Assembly: GCA_036850595.1 (NCBI GenBank)
Contig: CM072170.1
Location: forward strand, 18,203,136 to 18,267,135
DNA length: 64,000 bases
Source: Rhyacichthys aspro
Lineage: Eukaryota; Chordata; Actinopteri; Gobiiformes; Rhyacichthyidae
Reading direction: 5' to 3'
The notes under the pieces were generated by a model that worked only from the letters and a program-made list of their open reading frames with translations, did not search any database and was not told the DNA's origin. Below, in pieces: positions 25,001 to 37,294 of the stretch. Position numbers and translations under genes: made by a program. The first letter of the stretch is position 1, and each line of letters starts with the position of its first letter.

Positions 25001-28000
25001 ATGGAAGGGGTTCGGCGAGAAGTCAGCTCTTACAATACACTTTTACCACAATCTAGGCTTAATACCTTGTCTGGTATTAGGTGTCCGACCCCGCTACTTT
25101 CCCAAGTCCTAAAAGAGAACCAGACAAATACAGTTTTAGAGAAACCCACAATCAATCCAAGTGATATTCACATTAAGATCTATCACGCAGAGAGTAATAC
25201 AGCTGAGGTAAACCCTGTGACACAAACCTTGTTCTCTGAGAGTCAGCCTAGTCCTGCCACAAGTGACTCAAAGCAAACTGAGAGGAAGAACAATGACAAA
25301 GATATCAAGAAGAAACTACGGGAGCAGATTTTGGCTGGGGATTTTCAACGCAGAAGCAACATGTGTCAGTTGGCCAATACTGACACAAACGTTGAATCTC
25401 ATAGTCCCTTGTCTATCAGTACGGAGTCAAGCCCTAGAAGTGAGGACAATCAAAGGAGTAGGGATGCCAAAAGTTATTCAGCAGATGGAGAAATCTCTTC
25501 CATCATCCCTGGCACTTTGGAGGAAATTGGAGAACTTTTAAAAACCCAAAGCTTTACCTGTTTAAGACAGATTACCACCTCTAAACAGAGGATACAGAGC
25601 CCCACTCGTACAGGCCCTAGTGATGATAGAGATACAGAACCCAAACAGTTATCTTCCAGTCAACAGCAGTGGTTCACTGAAATCCAGACTGCTTTCGAAA
25701 GGCTTAACCTGGTCAGGGAAGCACCTGAACAAATATTAGAGAATGTGAACCCAAATACAAGTGTAGGGAATTCCCATGTGCCGCCGAAGGTTATGCCACA
25801 AAACCAACAACCTTTAACATCACCTAAAACATTTACTTGTGAGGCTGAAAATTGTTCATACAGCACTGGTTCAAGTGAGGCATTTTGGAGACACCTCTAC
25901 AAAGTCCACAATTATACATTTGATTTGGTTAATGCTGTCAAAAAACGATATGGACAATACGCTCCATTTCAGTGTCAAAAATGCAATAAAACATTCACGC
26001 GCAATCCAAATCTAAGAACGCATTATATATCTGCACACCAGTTATCAGCCGAAGAAATCAAAGAGTTAGACTTGAAGCGAAGGAAGGCCAGAGCTTCTGC
26101 ATCCCGCATTATTCAAATGCAGTCTGTTGATGTAATACAGACTCTGCCATCTTCTATGACACAGCCACTGATGCAAAATATAAACCAGGCATTACTACAT
26201 TTGAAGACAGCCAATCCAGGTTGTGCATCAGTTATCCAGGCATTGCCTGTAGCCAACCTGCACAGTCAAGCTTTAAAGCAAACAGAGCAGGATAAAATGC
26301 CCTCAGTGGAGCACTGCGATGGTGGCCCACAAAGAAACATAGCCAGTGGGCTACTTCCAAATGATGGACATCTACCACAAACTGGAGTTTCTCATTATTT
26401 GGCTAAAGGACCGTTAACTCCTGGGAAACAGGCTAATAACAGACCAACAGCTGTGAAACCAAGCAGTGATTTGAATAAGAAAACAGACAAAAAGCTTAAG
26501 TCAAGTGATGCATTAAGTCAGTACAGACCCTACAGATGTGTTCACCAAGGTTGTGAAGCAGCTTTTACTATCCAGCACAATCTCATTCTCCATTATCGAG
26601 CAGTTCATCAGTCTGCTCTGTCGGCCTTAGAGGTCAACAAAGAGCAGGACCAGAATGATGCAACAGACGAAGTCATAGACCAGGAGGAAGAGGATGTCGA
26701 TGTTCCACACATTTCAGAATTCAGGTGCCAAGTCAAAGACTGCTCTCGGGTTTTCCAGCAAGTCCCTCTTCTAATGCAGCATTACCTTCGGTTACATGAG
26801 TTCAGCATTGATAAAGTAGGGGATCTCTTATCTGGGATCAGCCTTGGAAGATTTACCTGTGGCCATCAAGGGTGCAGTTTATCCTTCACTGCTTTCTGGA
26901 AGTACATTGCACACGTTAAAGAGCTGCACAAAGATATTAAGCTGTCAAAACCAGAGAGCATGTACAAGTGTAAAATTGAAGGTTGTGACCGAGCATATGC
27001 AACAAAGTCCAATATGCTTAGGCATTTTATGAAAAAGCATCAAGACCTTTACCAACCAAAACGCAAACATCCACCAAAAACAGAAGATGGGGTCAAACAG
27101 AGCCCGAAGACGTTGCAATATCAGTTAAACAAGACAAGTGATGGGAAGGAAAACATTGAGAGCAATAAAAAGATCTCCCCGAAAGACTGTAACTCAAAAA
27201 GAACACGAAAAATTAACAATTACTGGACTAAATATGAAAAGCCTGTTTTAAAAACAAATGTGGAGGCATCTGCAATGTGTACCAAATCTTATCCGTTGCA
27301 ATACCCCTGCATGATAAAAGGATGTGAGTCAGTCATGAATTCAGAGAGGAGCATTTTAAAACATTACACAGTACATGGACTCAGTGAAAAATTCCTTGAA
27401 CAACATAGAAGTCATTACATCTTCTGCAAAAAGTTTCCCAGGCAGAAAAGCAGTTCTCTTAGAAGCGATGATTCCAAATCTGACCACTCCTCAGATTCAG
27501 AACCTGAGCTCACAGTTGACGACACAGAGCAAGCACAATATGAAGATTCCAAGCCTTTCTTGCGCAAAAGGAGCAGCCCGGTGATTCCTGCCGACCTGAT
27601 TGATGGACTATCTAACGACGACAGTTCTGATGGCTCTGTGGTGATGAAACGTAAGCGAGGACGGCCAAAAAGAATGATTGAAAAAATAGTCAAACGCAAG
27701 AAACTGCCTCATCCACCTAAAATGGTTGACAGTAGAGATGATGGATCAGACACCACTTCTCCAGCTCTATTGGAGGAGGAGGGGTCTGAGCAGCCTGCAC
27801 CATTGGCCACATTCAAACCCATGGGATTTGAAATGTCTTTTTTAAAGTTCCTTGAACAGTCAAACAAGACTCAGCCTTCCTTTACATGCGACATACCACT
27901 GGTAGGCCCATGGGTCCGACTGTCCCAACTGAACACCAAAGAAACCTGTGTCAGATTCAGCAATCGACAGAATTTGAAGTCTCTAAACAAGGTGAAAATA

Positions 28001-28090
28001 GTGGTGGACAAAGCATTTTTAGGCGTGACTGACCTTATGTTGAAACAATTGCAGGACATGCAACCAACAGTGGTATTGGAGAAAAAGTAG
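15998..28090 (+). CDS. znf292: Zinc finger protein 292
   Basis: Eight exons with compatible phases (15998-16162, 17743-17897, 18003-18078, 19554-19689, 19803-20005, 20100-20236, 20638-20779, 20894-28090) encode about 2,736 residues; human ZNF292 has 2,723. The start MADEEAE is identical to human. The N-terminal helical domain (ERLSLSFVELLL, KQLIKDYQLEKAALLAK, KTVYHILFLIKVI, VKRACQLTEFLLEPTVD, KTQWPFDPEFWDWKTLKR) is strongly conserved. Sixteen C2H2-type fingers lie in the giant last exon, from CVLCDKEF near residue 535 to CMIKGCESV; one (CSRCYREF... SKRTSC) ends in Cys instead of His. An AT-hook-like RGRPKR and the conserved ending GFEMSFLKFLEQS are also seen. The protein is a nuclear DNA-binding regulator; human loss causes neurodevelopmental disorder and it is a growth-suppressor gene. 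Intron 5 is GC-AG. Residues around 823-1155 contain a fourfold repeat. Teleosts may have two copies; I cannot tell which this is. Confidence 0.95.
16163..17742. other. znf292 intron 1
   Basis: A 1.6 kb GT-AG intron (GTAAGT...GTGTGTAG). Its open frames are short and show no family resemblance. No repeat recognised. Confidence 0.75.
18079..19553. other. znf292 intron 3
   Basis: A 1.5 kb GT-AG intron, AT-rich, with no recognised gene or repeat family. Confidence 0.75.
20006..20099 (+). other. GC-AG intron 5 of znf292
   Basis: The 94-bp intron begins GCAAGA directly after GAG and ends CAACAG. There is no GT donor that keeps the reading frame between the conserved protein blocks LVCLCATSEQDQLMGE and ISTVDCRDVLEMIC, which are continuous in the human protein. 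The AG|GCAAG context is the standard strong context for the minority class of GC donors. Confidence 0.85.
23360..24361 (+). repeat. Fourfold tandem protein-coding repeat in znf292
   Basis: Four diverged units of 82-88 codons begin at 23360, 23612, 23858 and 24122. Each has the order QDE/QKE/QEK, W-S, PQN, then VEST/VESN with AP-L, a DPNH or related block, SLxASxxQSSSQP, and YRPxSTN. The unit order and spacing are preserved, which shows internal duplication and not just low complexity. The human protein has no comparable series that I recall. Confidence 0.8.
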
Positions 28091-29621
28091 TCATTTTGGG
28101 TTTTGTTGGCAGTATCTCAGGTCAAATCTACTGCAGACCTTTTAATGAAGTGTTGTGACACAGACACAACAGCTGTTTCATTATACTGTAAAATACCTGT
28201 AAATGTCTTTTTTTTTTTTTTATAGAAAAGCGTAAAGCATGTTTTAACTTATGAACTGCAGAAATCATTGGTGTCTTAACTATCCCCATGGGACTGACTA
28301 TGGACTATGTATGGCTAGTATTGTGAGTAGATTGTGATTTGAAGATGTTGTTGTGTACATACTTTGAAACACCACTTACTGCCACCAGCAGTCTTATTGT
28401 TATTAAATCAACTTTTTCATAGATCCACTTGCGTTTTCTTATTGGTACAAGGATAATTTTTTTACGATGAGGTTACGGCCAGGGCCACAGCTAGGGTTTG
28501 AGTGAGGTCCACTTTTTTCACTTTGAGTTTGTAGCTTTGTGGCAAGAGCTACACTAATATGATTGAATGTTTTTAATTTATGACCTATTTAAGTACAATA
28601 TTAAGTGTCTGCTAGTGACGGTATCATAAAAAGGTTTTTTTTATTACTGTAAAATTTTGAACAAAAATGTTAGTGACTGACAGAGTTTTTGCAGTACATT
28701 TACACCAATATTACAACCAACTCTGGAATATTTCTTAATTTATTTGAATTGTTGCAATGAAAACTAGGGAATATAATAATGTCATTACCTTTGTAATCCT
28801 ATTGAAAAAAATACACAATGCCCTCCAGCACTATTCATAGAAATAAAGACAAGCTGAAAGAATGTTTGGTAACAATAGACTAAAGAATAAGAACAAATGT
28901 TATAGTAAATTTTATAAATGAGCATACTTACAAGTATACTATTAAAGTTTATCAAGTGTGTTTTGGATACTTACTGATGAATGACAGTTTTAATTTCTGA
29001 GAAAGATTTAAAAAAATATTTTTCAGAAAAAAAGTCTGAAATCAAACTCACAAACTTTGCATTAAAAGCTGTGCATTTACAATCTCAGTCTTCTGACATT
29101 AATCTCAAAATTCAGATTTTAACCTCAGAGGTTACCTCAATTTTTTTTATTTTTTACAGTGACCCCAGTCGTCCTCTGTATGAAGTTACTACCTTTTGTG
29201 GTATTCAAATGAACCTTCAGTGCTCTAATGCTAAGAGCCTCCACCGGAGGTCACTGTTCTCTCCCCATTATTAAAAAAACAAGCTATATAAAACATAATA
29301 TACAAGACTGAACCTGCCTAAATACAAACTAAATATTTGTAGGTTTTAAATAAACATACAAGCACAGAAGTTAATCGTTAATATTATACATATATTTAAA
29401 TTAGATAATAAATATCTTAGATATTTTCATTTCATCCAAGTTCTTAATTGTACTAAGTAATTATTGTAAGTACAGGCATATACAGGCAGCAGTTTGATCA
29501 AGTGAAGTCATACATATGTAAAGCTGCAGATCCTGTAGGACCACACTGAGGATGCTCATATTTCTCATGAACAGTGCTTTTCCCGTAAACAGCCTGTGGT
29601 TTCACTTTTCGCTTTCGTCCT
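28091..29621. other. znf292 3' UTR and convergent gap to gjb7
   Basis: AT-rich DNA without coding signal. It should contain the 3' UTRs of both convergent genes. I see no recognised repeat family. Confidence 0.6.
28402..28407 (+). terminator. Candidate poly(A) signal for znf292
   Basis: ATTAAA, the common variant hexamer, about 310 bp after the stop codon. Its use is inferred. Confidence 0.35.
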
Positions 29622-31295
29622 CTAAGACTGGCTCGGCTGGTTTTCATCAGTGTTCGTGGCTAGAGGTGTGTTTGCTGTGGGCTCTCTGCACACAGTGCTG
29701 CTGACAACAGTGACAGGTGGCTGACTGTAGCTGAAGCCCTTATCCTCCACTGGGATGTAGCGCCTAGTGAAGCACTTCCAAAGGCGGTTCCACACAATAT
29801 AAATGAACTCCACAAAGTTAAGAGTGATACAGAGAATAGAAGTGCTGCCCATGATGTACAAGAAGATCTTCTTTTCAGTGGCTTTGCCGATGTAACAGTC
29901 CACAGTGTTGGGACAGGGGCTCTCACTGCAGCGGATTAAGATGGGCACTTCAAAGCCATTGTAGATAAAGTAGAACGCCAACAGGAATCCCACCTGGCAA
30001 CAAACAGAAATGGACAAATTTAAAACCAACATTGGGAAAAACATGGAGTGGCTACAGAGCATGATATAATAAATTAAAGCCACCCTGGGTAACTGTTAGC
30101 CCAAAAATATATATTCTCAAAATCATTTTGATAGTTCTTACACATGAGATCGGTAGAATCATGCCTATCTCTCTGACATACTACCCACAGGTGGACAGAA
30201 ACCTCCAGAAAACTTAGGCACAGGCTAATACACTGGACCCCAGCTGAGTCGTATTTACGCAGGGTGGTTTTACGTAAAGGCATTAAGTCATCTAGGGTCG
30301 TGTTAATGTGATCACCTGATCAAACAATAGGCTTTATTTTGCATAGAAGCCTCTAATAAACTCATTCATTAGTCAGTGTTCCCATGAACATCCTGCCTTT
30401 ATAGAACCAACCCATAGTATGTTTATAAGACATTCATTTTGCCCAGTATTGCCTCAAAGCAATCTCAGTGCCTTGATCCAATTGGTACAGACATTGGCTT
30501 ACACACAGAGAGAAATGGATATTCTGCAAATGTACTGCTTAGTGGGACTGGAGCTGGACTTGTGTTCCCTGCACAGAGGCGACAGGCAACAAATCTCACC
30601 GTTTGCAAGTTAGACAGTGTGTGGGAGTCTTTTCATCTTAAGCACACTTTCCTACACACCTGTTCCAAGAAATGGATGTGCGAAGTTCTCTTTAAGTATA
30701 AACACAAGTCTCATTTGAGAAAATATAAATTATAATTATAGGTGTAGTATAGTGTGAAGTATTTTTCACTAGTTTTATCTTGTCTCATTGAGGACATGCG
30801 TACATGTATGTAGGGGTGATGTCTGCTGTTAGTGTGTAGCTGTGATAAAAATGCCTAATATTCCAGATGTGACACATGTAAAGACCCCACCTCGAAGGCA
30901 GTCTTGAAGATAAGGCTGAGGGTGTAGGTGCAGAACAGCCCCCCATCGATGCTGCCCTTGTCGGTATACAGCTTGCGCTTGAGCCGGGCCTCGCGGTGCT
31001 CCCTGTAGGCCACGTGCAGCGCCACCAGCAGGGACGGGGTAGACACCATTATGAGCTGCAGGGCCCAGAGGCGCACCTGCGACACGGGGAAGGAGCGGTC
31101 GAAGCAGGCGTTCTCACAGCCGGGCTGACGAGTGTTGCACACAAAGTCTTTCTGCTCGTCCTTCCATACCTGCTCAGCGGCTGCCACATACACCAGGATC
31201 CTGAAAAGGAAGACCACCGAGAGCCAGATCCTCCCGATCACTGTGGAGTACTTATTGACTCCACTCAGGACGTTCTCCAAAAAGCCCCAGTTCAT
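29622..31295 (-). CDS. gjb7: Connexin, gap junction beta-7-like
   Basis: Two coding exons, 31295-30891 and 29993-29622, join in phase 0 to give about 258 residues. The start MNWGFLENVLSGVNKYST is the classic connexin N-terminus. The first extracellular loop has CNTRQPGCENAC (C-x6-C-x3-C) and the second CSESPCPNTVDC (C-x4-C-x5-C). Four membrane segments are visible, and QLIMVSTPSLLVALHVAY follows loop 1. Six connexins form a hemichannel and two dock as a gap junction. The beta-7 name rests on strong resemblance to human Cx25 and on its place between znf292 and smim8, as in humans. The start follows a 3' splice site (CAAACAG|GCTACAATG, exon from 31301), the usual connexin layout with a 5' non-coding exon, which I did not locate. 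Unlike most connexins, the coding region itself is split by an 897-bp intron just before the third membrane segment. Confidence 0.85.
29994..30890 (-). other. Coding intron of gjb7
   Basis: Reading on the minus strand, the intron begins GTGGGG after the GAG of AFE and ends TTGCCAG before GTGGGATTC, so the product reads through as TAFEVGFLLAFYF. Neither side can be extended through the gap without stops. It has no gene inside. Confidence 0.8.
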
Positions 31296-33395
31296 TGTAG
31301 CCTGTTTGAAAAGGAAAATACTGTTAGATGTTCCCATTTCATTTTCACTGGCCTCCCTGGGTTTTAGCAACTTGATTTAGGTTTATCAGATTTATCAGTG
31401 TGAACAGGCCCAACCATAGAGAATCTAGTATTTTTGAAGATTCAGATGTTAGTAAGAACTGATGATTCATGGCCAGGTGTGAATAGGCTCAATCAAAACT
31501 CAAGAGTGTAGCAAACATTTTGTGAAGAGAGAGAATTAGGTCAAGTCAAATTGTTTCGGGGGACCACCTCAAAGAGGAAAAGAATAAGGCCTAAGATGAA
31601 TTTGAATGTGAGTTCTTAAGCCAGACAGTGATCTGTATATGAAGTGAAACAACCACAAACTTAGAATAAATAGATGAGAAATTATGATGTTTATTGACCA
31701 GAATTAACAAACATACAGCATGGATATTCATGGATTGAAACAATAAACCTTTCTATTTGAAGGTGGGATATGATTTATGAGAATAAATTTTAAAATGACC
31801 CGATTTATTAATTTAGAAAAAAAATTCTAAAAGTCTAAAAGAGTTAAGCTAAATTTGTGTTAAGTTTAATTTTAAGTTTAATCTTTATGCCAACTCTATA
31901 TCAAGTAACTGTGCAGATCTTACTGGAAGAGCCAAGGCTGGAGGCAAAAGGTCAGAGGCCTGGAGCAAACAGGAATGGTGCTGGTACCAACAGGTCCAAA
32001 CTTCTCAGTAACGCTAGCTGACTGTTGTGGTCCTCTGTGGATGGCTCTTGGTGGATTTGCTCTGGGTTCTCTCTGCATGTCTCTCTGCTAAGCTGCCGCT
32101 TGCCGTGGGTCAGAGGTCAGGAGCATCCCCGGTCTGTAAGACGGGCTGCTTGATATCTATGCCTTTATGGCCAAATTAAGTCTCAGATGAAAAATGCCAA
32201 TTGGAAAAACATTCTTTATAGACCTTTGAGCAAAACGGTTTGTGAGGGGTTTTTTTTGTCGAACTAGGAGGGGGTTAAAAATGATCTTATGCTAAGGCTT
32301 CATATTACCACCTTCAAATATTGTGGAACAATTAAACATTAATTTAAAATGTATAAACAACACATGTTCCTGATAACACAGTACATTCAAACATAAAACA
32401 ATGTTTCTATCGTCAATAATAATAGTCCTTTTGAATGTGCATATGTATTCACAGTTAAAACAACATTTCTTTAGGATGTATGTGCATGTATTCACATTGA
32501 TGACATAAACAGGAGAGATAAAGGTAAGGCTTATCACCTTTATCAGGTCTTTATTCATTAATGAGCAACATTTAAGTCTGTTAAAGTTGATCCTTCAATG
32601 CTTATTCAAGTTTGTTCTCTTGGAAAGGAATGCAGGAATGAGGCGCAAAACTAAGTTTGTGAGGCCTCAAATTTATAGCGGCACCATTAATGCTAAGCAC
32701 AGATCATGTCTTTTGTCAGGAAAGGTCCTGGTCGTCTGGTTAAAGCCAGGTTCACCTGAAAGATATTTTAGAGGTCCGGGAAATTCTGTATGTCTCTGAG
32801 GTCAAAAGGTTGTGTGCTACAAGAGACTTCTCTCAAATCCATTTCACAGATAATGGTTGCTCTCATAAACAATATCAGCCTTTTCTGAACAGATTTAAAA
32901 TAAAGAAATCAAACATTAAAACAATAATATGTAGTCCTTACAATGCTACCACTTAAAAGTCCAATAGTAATACTAAACAGTGAGAAAAAATTCCACCTGT
33001 AAGACTCCTCCCCTCATCTCTCAACACTGCTTCCTCACCTGCCTGTCTCAGCCAGTTATTGTTATATTTAAAGTTCCCTCTCTGCTCTGTGTCCCAGCTG
33101 TTCAGCTCATGCTGCAACCCTCCTCCACCCCATCACCACCTCAGCCATGGAGCATTTCCCCTCATCATCAGCACCAACAGCTCTTTCCACCTTCTCTACA
33201 CCACCACCAGTATCTAGGCTCCAGGGGGTATCTATACTCTTCTATCATTTATTGCACAAGGTGTGTCCTGCCGTGGTCTTACCTTCATTAAACGTTATTA
33301 TTTCTTATTTACAGTTTTATTTTCAGTCTCTCCAGGTTGAAATTAAATTTAAAAAGTTTTCGTGTTCACTGTTACATTCAGATTATTTTTGGGGG

Positions 33396-33530
33396 CTTTT
33401 TGGCTTTTATTGATAGTGTATGGTAGCCGGACAGAGAATGGGGAATGATAGTGAGCAAATGACCCCTACCGAGGCTCCAACCTGGGTCTCTGTGTATACT
33501 CTACAGGAGCTGCCAGGGGCGCCCCCCAGA
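33396..33530. repeat. Dispersed teleost repeat, copy 1
   Basis: The sequence starts CTTTTTGGCTTTTATTGATAG, includes GGGGAATGATAGTGAGCAAA, then CCGAGGCTCCAACCTGGGTC and ends at GGGGCGCCCCCC. I recognise this as a very common fish dispersed element whose right part resembles a tRNA-derived module. A more decayed copy is at 51670-51805. Confidence 0.55.
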
Positions 33531-34630
33531 TGAGTGTTTTTTTGGTCTTCAGCAACACTTCGAGACCAAGACAAGCACATGTTCAAATGCAGTACCTGTC
33601 ATGTGAACCATCAGGAAAACAGAAACAGAAACAGATTGTGGTCGCTTTTGCCCGTGTGAAGGCCTAGTTCTGAGTGTGATGCCTTTAGCTGTGATCACAT
33701 TGCACTGTCACAAAGGCATTATTCACAAACTTGTGCAGGACCCTCACTCAGGGCACAATACTAAACACAAACACAAAAATCTGTTTGTGTGAATAACTTT
33801 TGTGCATTTATAGATCATCATTATAGATCATTTTACACAGACATAAATCGTGATAGACAACACAAATTCTTTCGCTACAATAGCCCCATAGAAGGTGTCA
33901 CTTTATGAATATACATTAGTACCAACAGAAAGGTGAACTCATTTAAAAGTGCTGTTACTATAACAGTAAAAGTCAGGAGTCATCTCAATTAAAAGTATAG
34001 TGAAAGACTACTCAATGATTGAATTGCACAAAAAATAAAAATGAGCAAAACAATCTTATATGGCTAATAGCACAAATGAAGAACATGTGACTAACAGGAC
34101 AGAAAATGTAAATCTACATGGGTTTTTTTATCCATATATTGATCTTGCATCAAGATTCAGACATTTTCTTTAGAATTTAGAATCAACATACATTCTAAAG
34201 GAATTGCTCTCACTTTAATGACCTGCTAAAGCAGAGAGCCTGATGCTTTAACAGTAGAAACTACCTGCATGGAGTTAAAGGAGTCAGGAGAGTATTATTT
34301 TCTTCCCTTACAAATAAAAAGTATTTGGTTGTACTAGTGGAAGGAGCTTCTGGAAATGTCTTCCCTTAAAATATTAGAAACTCAATTTAAAGCAGATGGA
34401 ATGTGCAGTGTCTTACTGTCCCATCATAAAAGGCAGCTTCGCCAGACCTGTTAAAGCCACAGCATATTTGTGGCAGCGTTATGAAATATTTACCAAGAGG
34501 ATCGTTCTGCCTCACAGCATCACCAGACAACACACATGTCCGGATCAACAACACACAACTGCTGTTAGAGCACCATAATGAGACCTACCTGTTTGTCCCG
34601 GGACACCTTTTCTCACCGCCCTCGTCTCCT

Positions 34631-34734
34631 CAGGTGAGTGTGCGCAGGAGAGTGTGTTCAGGTGAGTGTGTGCAGGTGAGTGCGTTCAGGTGAGTGTGAA
34701 GGATGTGTGCAGGTGAGTGTGTTCAGGTAAGTGG
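34631..34734. repeat. 14-bp minisatellite of splice-donor-like units
   Basis: The unit is CAGGTGAGTGTGTG with starts at 34631, 34645, 34659, 34673 and 34687 at an exact 14-bp spacing, then 34710 and 34724 after a 9-bp insertion. The second unit reads CAGGAGAG and the last CAGGTAAG. Most units therefore contain the consensus 5' splice site CAG|GTGAGT on the plus strand. Confidence 0.85.
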
Positions 34735-35956
34735 AGGAAGTGCTCTGTGCCACGCCTTGTCTTCCACATTTAAATACCTCTGGATTTGACTGATGTCGAA
34801 ACAGAAACTGACAGTGTTACCAGATCCTCCACTGCCTGTGGCTTTACCTAGAAACAATTTAATTATAACATTTTATTGATATAATTTTTGGCTAGTCAAG
34901 TCTAACCTCAAACTGAAAACAAGCCTCTATGAAAAGAATAAATGAGAAATATCCGTGTGAACACCTGATGTCTGTTAGATGTAGATAAAGCTTTGCCTGT
35001 CTGTGAGTTTCCAGAGCCACTCTGAATAAAGGCTGTGATGATGTGGGCGTGTGCGCACAAGTCGCTATGGAGACGTCTAATGCAAATACGACTCTGTCCT
35101 GTTGACTCTGAGCTCACCTGGTGTAGAGCTCATGTTACACTGCTTTGAATTATGTATGGCCCCAGTCCCTCAAGCAGATGAAATTCTGCAATATGCTAAT
35201 GAGTCTTTGGAAATAAAACATGTCAAAAGCATGTAATTTGACAGTCGTGTGATATCACTGGGTCACTTTGACGGTGAAGAGAGACTACCTGTACACGTTT
35301 TTACTGTGGCTGTCTGCAGTCAGGGCATCAGAACAGTAGTGTTTTGTTGGATTACTGTGATGGGCCATAACTGGATTTTTTTTTTTTTTTTTTTGTCAAA
35401 ATTACTTAGACCTTTTCTAGCTGGGCTGGGTACTTTTCTGTCAATTTAAATGATGTACCTTCCAGAAAAATTGCAAATGTTAGGACATCTTCAAAATTGC
35501 TCCCAATTTTGGTCATCTTTTTTTAATTGTTCAATAATTTTAATCTATACAACAAGAAGGACACTAGAACAAATCTACCAGATCTACAAGTAAGGAGTAT
35601 CTCTGGTGTTATTTTGACTTGAAATAAAAAGTAAATACATTAAAAAAAAATAAATCACTGTATCACTGATTAATTGCCCTCTCTAGTTTGCCCTTACTTC
35701 TCATATATCTTCAGAACATCTCTCTCCTCAAGTTGAGTCATCTTTACGGCCATGACGTGTGCATCCGCTCACAACCTGTAGAGGCGCTGTGACATTTCTT
35801 CACTCTTCTCTGCTCTCTTCGATCTGCTCGTCTTGGACCTCAAATATGGACGCTCGGGGAGGCTGATGTCTGAGAAAAACATGTAGTGTTCTCCCTCCTG
35901 GTGTGCGCTATTCAGAGATAATTCACTCCAGAAATCGGCCCCACGTCGGAGCGAAC

Positions 35957-36882
35957 ATGGCAAATACTGAGGCGGGGAAAGAGAAGGCAGCTCCCGCGGA
36001 GAAGGGCTACCGGACTCCGGGCCTGAGGGGCGCCCAGACCACCACACTGTTCCGGGCGGTCAACCCCGAGCTCTTTATCAAACCGGTGAGAAATAATACT
36101 CCATGGACACGTTTGAGATATTAAATATCCCAGACTAATCCTGCTGACATGGCCCATGTCATCACAGCACCTACAACATATACATAAATCTGACCTTGGA
36201 ACAATAATATAGGCTATATGAACAATCTGTAAATTATGGTAAGTAAATGACCATAACATGCGGAAATATATTAGTGTATAAAGGAAACTCATTCTTTAAA
36301 ATTACTATTACACAAACAGCAAAAAAATATGTGAGATTAAATGAGGCATGTTATACAGATGTGATCAAGGACTGACCTTGAGCTGTGATGGTATCACAGT
36401 TTTGCTAGTTGCAGCTTTATGTTATTTAAATAGAAATGATTGAAAATTGGTCAATTATGTTTAATTCGGTGTCATTTACTTCAAAAGTGGTATGCGTCCC
36501 AAGTCCCCACAGAGTCAGAGGTAGGTCTGCCTTTAGACGCAAACCATTGATGTCTCACAGCGTCAAACTGATGAAAATCCCCACCTGTTGACACCCCCAA
36601 AATTACATTTTTGATTTAAATTGTGTAAAATGATGACATAATTGAAAAAAATGCTCTCTTGTTTGATAGTTGATAGAACCTGTCCCAGTGCTGTCACTTG
36701 ATCCAATCTGTGTTGTTTTGCAGAATAAGCCGGTCATGGCGTTCGGGCTGATCACCATTACATTATGCGTGGGTTACCTGGGCTACATGCACGCCATGAA
36801 GGAAAACCAGCAGGAGCTCTACGAAGCCATCGACAGTGAAGGAGAGCGATACATGAGGCGCAAATCCTCCAAATGGGACTGA
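35957..36882 (+). CDS. smim8: Small integral membrane protein 8
   Basis: Two coding exons, 35957-36085 and 36724-36882, join in phase 0 (CCG|GTGAGA and TTTTGCAG|AAT) to give 95 residues; human SMIM8 has 97. The block LRGAQTTTLFRAVNPELFIK is nearly identical to human, as is NKPVMAFGLITITL and the ending DSEGERYMRRKSSKWD. One membrane segment spans about residues 47-66 (MAFGLITITLCVGYLGYMHA), so the protein is a single-pass membrane protein with a basic C-terminal tail. Its function is not known. It sits next to gjb7 and znf292 as on human 6q15, and is convergent with ddx51. Confidence 0.95.
36086..36723. other. smim8 intron
   Basis: A 638-bp GT-AG intron with no recognised feature. Confidence 0.8.
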
Positions 36883-36963
36883 GTCTGGAACTTAAACTCA
36901 AATGTGTGTGCGTTTCTTTCTCTTGGTTCTCACTCCCAGAGACATTGTAAAATGTGTGATTGG

Positions 36964-36969
36964 AATAAA
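36964..36969 (+). terminator. Candidate poly(A) signal for smim8
   Basis: AATAAA 82 bp after the smim8 stop codon, followed by T/G-rich sequence (TTGGGTTGCTTGTATGGTTT) as expected of a downstream element. Confidence 0.7.
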
Positions 36970-37294
36970 ACTTGGGTTGCTTGTATGGTTTTGTTTTTGG
37001 CAACTTTAAAAGTCATCAGGCAATTAGTGGCAAATTCAGATGCCACTGTACAAAAGTCTTTTAAATCTCACTAGAACTTTGATTCAACAATATGAATAAT
37101 TCCATGTTGAAGTCTCCTGCAATGTCTCACCGGGAGTAGGCCCGGGGCTGATCCAGGACATGCTGAAAGGACTCTGTTTCTCTGCTGGCTGGAGGAAGAG
37201 TCTTGGAGGAGGCCTGACTTTCCACATAGACATTGCCCATGCTTTATCCACTCAGACAGAAAAGGAGGAAAGTGGATAGATGATCTTGAGACCG

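Larger units (their letters stand above)
31302..35956. other. Divergent gap between gjb7 and smim8
   Basis: This 4.7 kb region should hold the gjb7 5' non-coding exon and promoter and the smim8 promoter. I see no supported coding exon. It contains one dispersed fish repeat, a 14-bp minisatellite and a 20-base T run near 35371-35393. Confidence 0.55.

Noticed and set aside
32980..33413. Proline/serine/histidine-rich open frames on the plus strand
   Set aside because: No splice partners and no known protein. The composition is C/T-rich low complexity.
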